From JAFGBZ01 sp043817715 (GTDB lineage Archaea; Iainarchaeota; Iainarchaeia; Iainarchaeales; JAFGBZ01), in contig JBDRGO010000028.1 of assembly GCA_043817715.1 (NCBI GenBank), positions 1 to 25,185 on the forward strand: DNA of 25,185 nucleotides. Direction: 5' to 3'. Both the position numbers and the translations under genes were made by a program. Position 1 is the first letter of the stretch; each line of letters begins with the position of its first letter. The notes below the pieces were generated by a model, which saw nothing but the letters and a program-made list of their open reading frames with translations, had not been told where the DNA came from and made no database searches. This document shows positions 23,420-25,185 of the stretch, piece by piece.

Positions 23420-24116
23420 TCAATTTTCCCCTCACTTCACTGCATTTTATTCCAAAGCATCTGGCAGTGACTCCTTCAACCTGGACTGATTTTTCCTTTA
23501 AAACAAACTGCTCAAACACAGGCTGAACTGCTTCAATTATTCCTTCAACAAGTTCCTGAATTTCATCAATTAATTCACCCAAAAGATTTTCTTCTTTGCA
23601 TTGCCCGCCCTCATTTAATTCACATTCTTCTTCCAAGAAATTCTCATCAGGAACAAATGAATTTGAATCATCTACTGAATCAAATGAATTGAAATCACTG
23701 GAATCTGAATTAAAATCAAGGGCTTCATTTCCGTCTGAATCAATGCCAAATGAATTAAAATCAAAATCCGAATCACCAAAAGAATTTTCATCAGAAAAAT
23801 TAAAATCAGAATCCGAATCAGAACCGGAATTAAAATCATTGAATTCATTTGAATCAGAATCGTCTTGATAGGAATTAAAGTCGCTATCGCCAGAATTAAA
23901 ATCAAATGAATTCGAATCAGAAGAATTAAAGTCACCGAAAGAATTTCCGTCAAAGGAATTAAAATCATCCGCAGAATTAAAGTCACCAAAAAAAGCATTG
24001 GAATCAGGGGGAGTTAATGCATTCGGGTCTGCATTGAAATCATCGGCAAAGGCATGTGAAGAAAACAGAAAAAACAAGGAAAACCCCGTCAATACAACAG
24101 CAATTAACTTATGCAA
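23412..24116 (-). CDS. Exported Asp/Asn/Ser/Phe repeat protein (DFNS repeats)
   Basis: 234 residues from a TTG start at 24116. This start is preferred over a longer reading because AAAGGGG (24123-24129) lies six bases upstream and translation then begins directly with a signal peptide (MHKLIAVVLTGFSLFFLFSSHAFA). Residues 26-155 are low-complexity, with 11 DFN motifs, mostly DFNS plus F, S, G or D, and very many acidic residues and no Lys or Arg. Regular Asp/Asn spacing recalls Ca2+-binding acidic repeats, but no exact calcium-loop motif is seen. A C-terminal helix (about 175-205) follows, with four cysteines at 165, 173, 220 and 225. First gene of a three-gene unit. Confidence 0.8.
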   Translation of the reverse strand: MHKLIAVVLTGFSLFFLFSSHAFADDFNADPNALTPPDSNAFFGDFNSADDFNSFDGNSFGDFNSSDSNSFDFNSGDSDFNSYQDDSDSNEFNDFNSGSDSDSDFNFSDENSFGDSDFDFNSFGIDSDGNEALDFNSDSSDFNSFDSVDDSNSFVPDENFLEEECELNEGGQCKEENLLGELIDEIQELVEGIIEAVQPVFEQFVLKEKSVQVEGVTARCFGIKCSEVRGKLNE

Positions 24117-24329
24117 AAAAAACCCCTTTCCGTTATAATTTTTAACTTTAATACCATTATTAATAAAAGTATAAAAGAAGAATATAAAATAGTTAGGTTG
24201 CATTTTTATCTGCAAAATAAACCTAATTCAGTTAAATTCCGGCCAATTAATTGCAAACAAGCATAATTCGTTTTTGCAAAACAAATAAATTAGCACAAAC
24301 CAAAATTAGTTTTTTTCCTAACTAATCGG

Positions 24330-24414
24330 ATAAAGATTTAAAAAGAAAGCAATAACGAGTTAAAAAGAAAGCAATAAAGATTTAGCTATCTTTATTATCA
24401 AAAATTAGGGGTGA
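24330..24414 (+). promoter_or_regulatory. Direct repeats, 5'UTR hairpin and ribosome site ahead of the SIMPL gene
   Basis: TTAAAAAGAAAGCAATAA occurs at 24338-24355 and 24360-24377. AATAAAGAT (24373-24381) pairs with ATCTTTATT (24388-24396) around a 6-base loop. AGGGGTGA (24407-24414) is a strong ribosome site. The rest of the intergenic DNA from 24117 is AT-rich and holds the promoter of the minus-strand unit, with nothing else recognised. Confidence 0.6.
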
Positions 24415-24418
24415 ATTA

Positions 24419-25183
24419 ATGAAAGAAAAAAATCCAATAATAGTTTTAGGGGCCGTTTTTCTTATTGTAATTGCATTGGTTTCAATTATGCCTGCTTTTT
24501 CGCATAATGCCTTTGCAGATGAAAATGGCTCAGATTCAAAAGAAGAAAAAAGAACAGTTTCAGTTTCCGCTGTTTCAAGCATCAGCACTGCACCGAACCA
24601 GACAGAAATTTATCTTTCAATTGAAACAGACAATTTGAATGCGGCAAAAAGCCAGCAGGAAAACGCGGAAATAACTGCAAAAGTAAAGAAGGCACTGCTT
24701 TCTGCAGGAGTAAAAGAAACAGAAATTGAATCAACCAATTATTCATTAAATGAACTGAATGAATGGGATTCTATTTCAAGAAAATACATAAAAAAAGGAT
24801 ACCAGACAACACATTCCCTAAAAGTAACAGTTCAAGGAACTTCAAATGCAGGAACAATAGTGGATGCAGCAGTATCAGCAGGCACAACAAGAATTTCAGG
24901 AGTCAGTTTTACAGTTGACGACAAAACAAGGGAAGGCATTCAATTGCAGGCACTGGAACAGGCGGCAAAAACAAGCAAAACAAAAGCCGAAACAATTGCA
25001 AAAGGATTGGGCGTGAAAGTAAAACAGGTTGAATCAGCAGATGAAAGCTCAGGGTATTATTACCCGCAGGTAAATTACTCCAAAACAATGATGGAAGCTT
25101 CTGATGGCGCAATGCCGACAGAATTTTCAGCAGGAGACATTCAAATCACTGCAACAGTTTCAGCGGTTTACTCAATTGAGTAA
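24419..25183 (+). CDS. SIMPL-domain (DUF541) exported protein
   Basis: A 254-residue protein. One N-terminal hydrophobic segment (about 6-33, signal peptide or anchor) is followed by a full SIMPL domain: VSVSAVSSISTAPNQTEIYLSIETDN (46-72), a helix (AAKSQQENAEITAKVKKALLSAGV), the ESTNYSLNELNEWD segment, the second beta-alpha unit (GTIVDAAVSAGTTRISGVSFTVDD), and the last helix KTKAETIAKGLGVKV. Related proteins include E. coli YggE and BP26, which form ring-like outer assemblies; the function here is unknown. Strong AGGGGTGA ribosome site 4 bases before the ATG. The stop codon is 2 bases from the window end. Confidence 0.9.
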   Translation: MKEKNPIIVLGAVFLIVIALVSIMPAFSHNAFADENGSDSKEEKRTVSVSAVSSISTAPNQTEIYLSIETDNLNAAKSQQENAEITAKVKKALLSAGVKETEIESTNYSLNELNEWDSISRKYIKKGYQTTHSLKVTVQGTSNAGTIVDAAVSAGTTRISGVSFTVDDKTREGIQLQALEQAAKTSKTKAETIAKGLGVKVKQVESADESSGYYYPQVNYSKTMMEASDGAMPTEFSAGDIQITATVSAVYSIE

Positions 25184-25185
25184 AC

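Noticed and set aside
23672..23998. Antisense Ile/Leu-rich frame opposite the DFNS repeats
   Set aside because: It is on the same strand in another frame of the repeat gene and arises from its repetitive GATTTTAATTC-type codons; no start signal.
24338..24377. CRISPR-like short direct repeats
   Set aside because: Only two copies with a 4-base gap and no spacers or cas genes.

Overview
The window looks archaeal and is most likely from a DPANN-type genome (Diapherotrites- or Woesearchaeota-like; this placement is an inference). Grounds: strongly AT-rich DNA; a tRNA-Tyr with the archaeal C1-G72 pair, A73 and an intron after position 37; TATA-like boxes about 25 bases ahead of ATG codons that have no ribosome site (leaderless genes) beside other genes with GGTGA or GGAGG sites; several TTG starts; and families common in archaea (PGF-pre-PGF surface proteins, DUF2683 antitoxins, class II Fic, SIMPL, CsaA, many small lipoproteins).

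Layout. 1-3022: the C-terminal end of a surface-anchored protein, a small DUF2666-like protein, then an overlapping pair (PAP2 membrane phosphatase and Ca2+/Na+ antiporter). 3076-3372: tRNA-Tyr with a 126-nt intron, preceded by a copy of its own acceptor/D-arm sequence and surrounded by A/T hairpins. 3393-6836: Fic protein; a RHH regulator; a PIN protein with a divergent 41-residue RHH gene; a two-repeat lipoprotein; a DUF2683/RelE-type toxin-antitoxin pair. 6920-8396: DEAD-box RNA helicase and a 379-base palindrome-rich intergenic region. 8397-13070: a 732-residue HExxH lipoprotein, a zinc-ribbon protein, a MATE transporter and a GNAT-like protein. 13158-15500: a PurD-like ATP-grasp ligase with a 343-residue intein carrying a LAGLIDADG endonuclease. 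15666-19481: four lipoproteins, the last two being tandem paralogues built from 13 cysteine-stapled repeats and sharing an identical 41-base promoter/start region. 19536-21226: a MazF-type toxin-antitoxin pair, an AlkD-like DNA repair protein and CsaA. 24116-21228 (minus strand): a tight three-gene unit for a DFNS-repeat exported protein, a small lipoprotein and a single-pass membrane protein with a cytoplasmic coiled coil. 24419-25183: an exported SIMPL protein.

The main theme is the cell surface: at least ten genes encode exported, lipidated or membrane proteins, many with no recognisable function. The best candidates for undescribed biology are the Cys-x13-Cys lipoprotein pair, the DFNS-repeat operon, and the tRNA-Tyr locus with its non-canonical T- and D-loops and duplicated acceptor arm.
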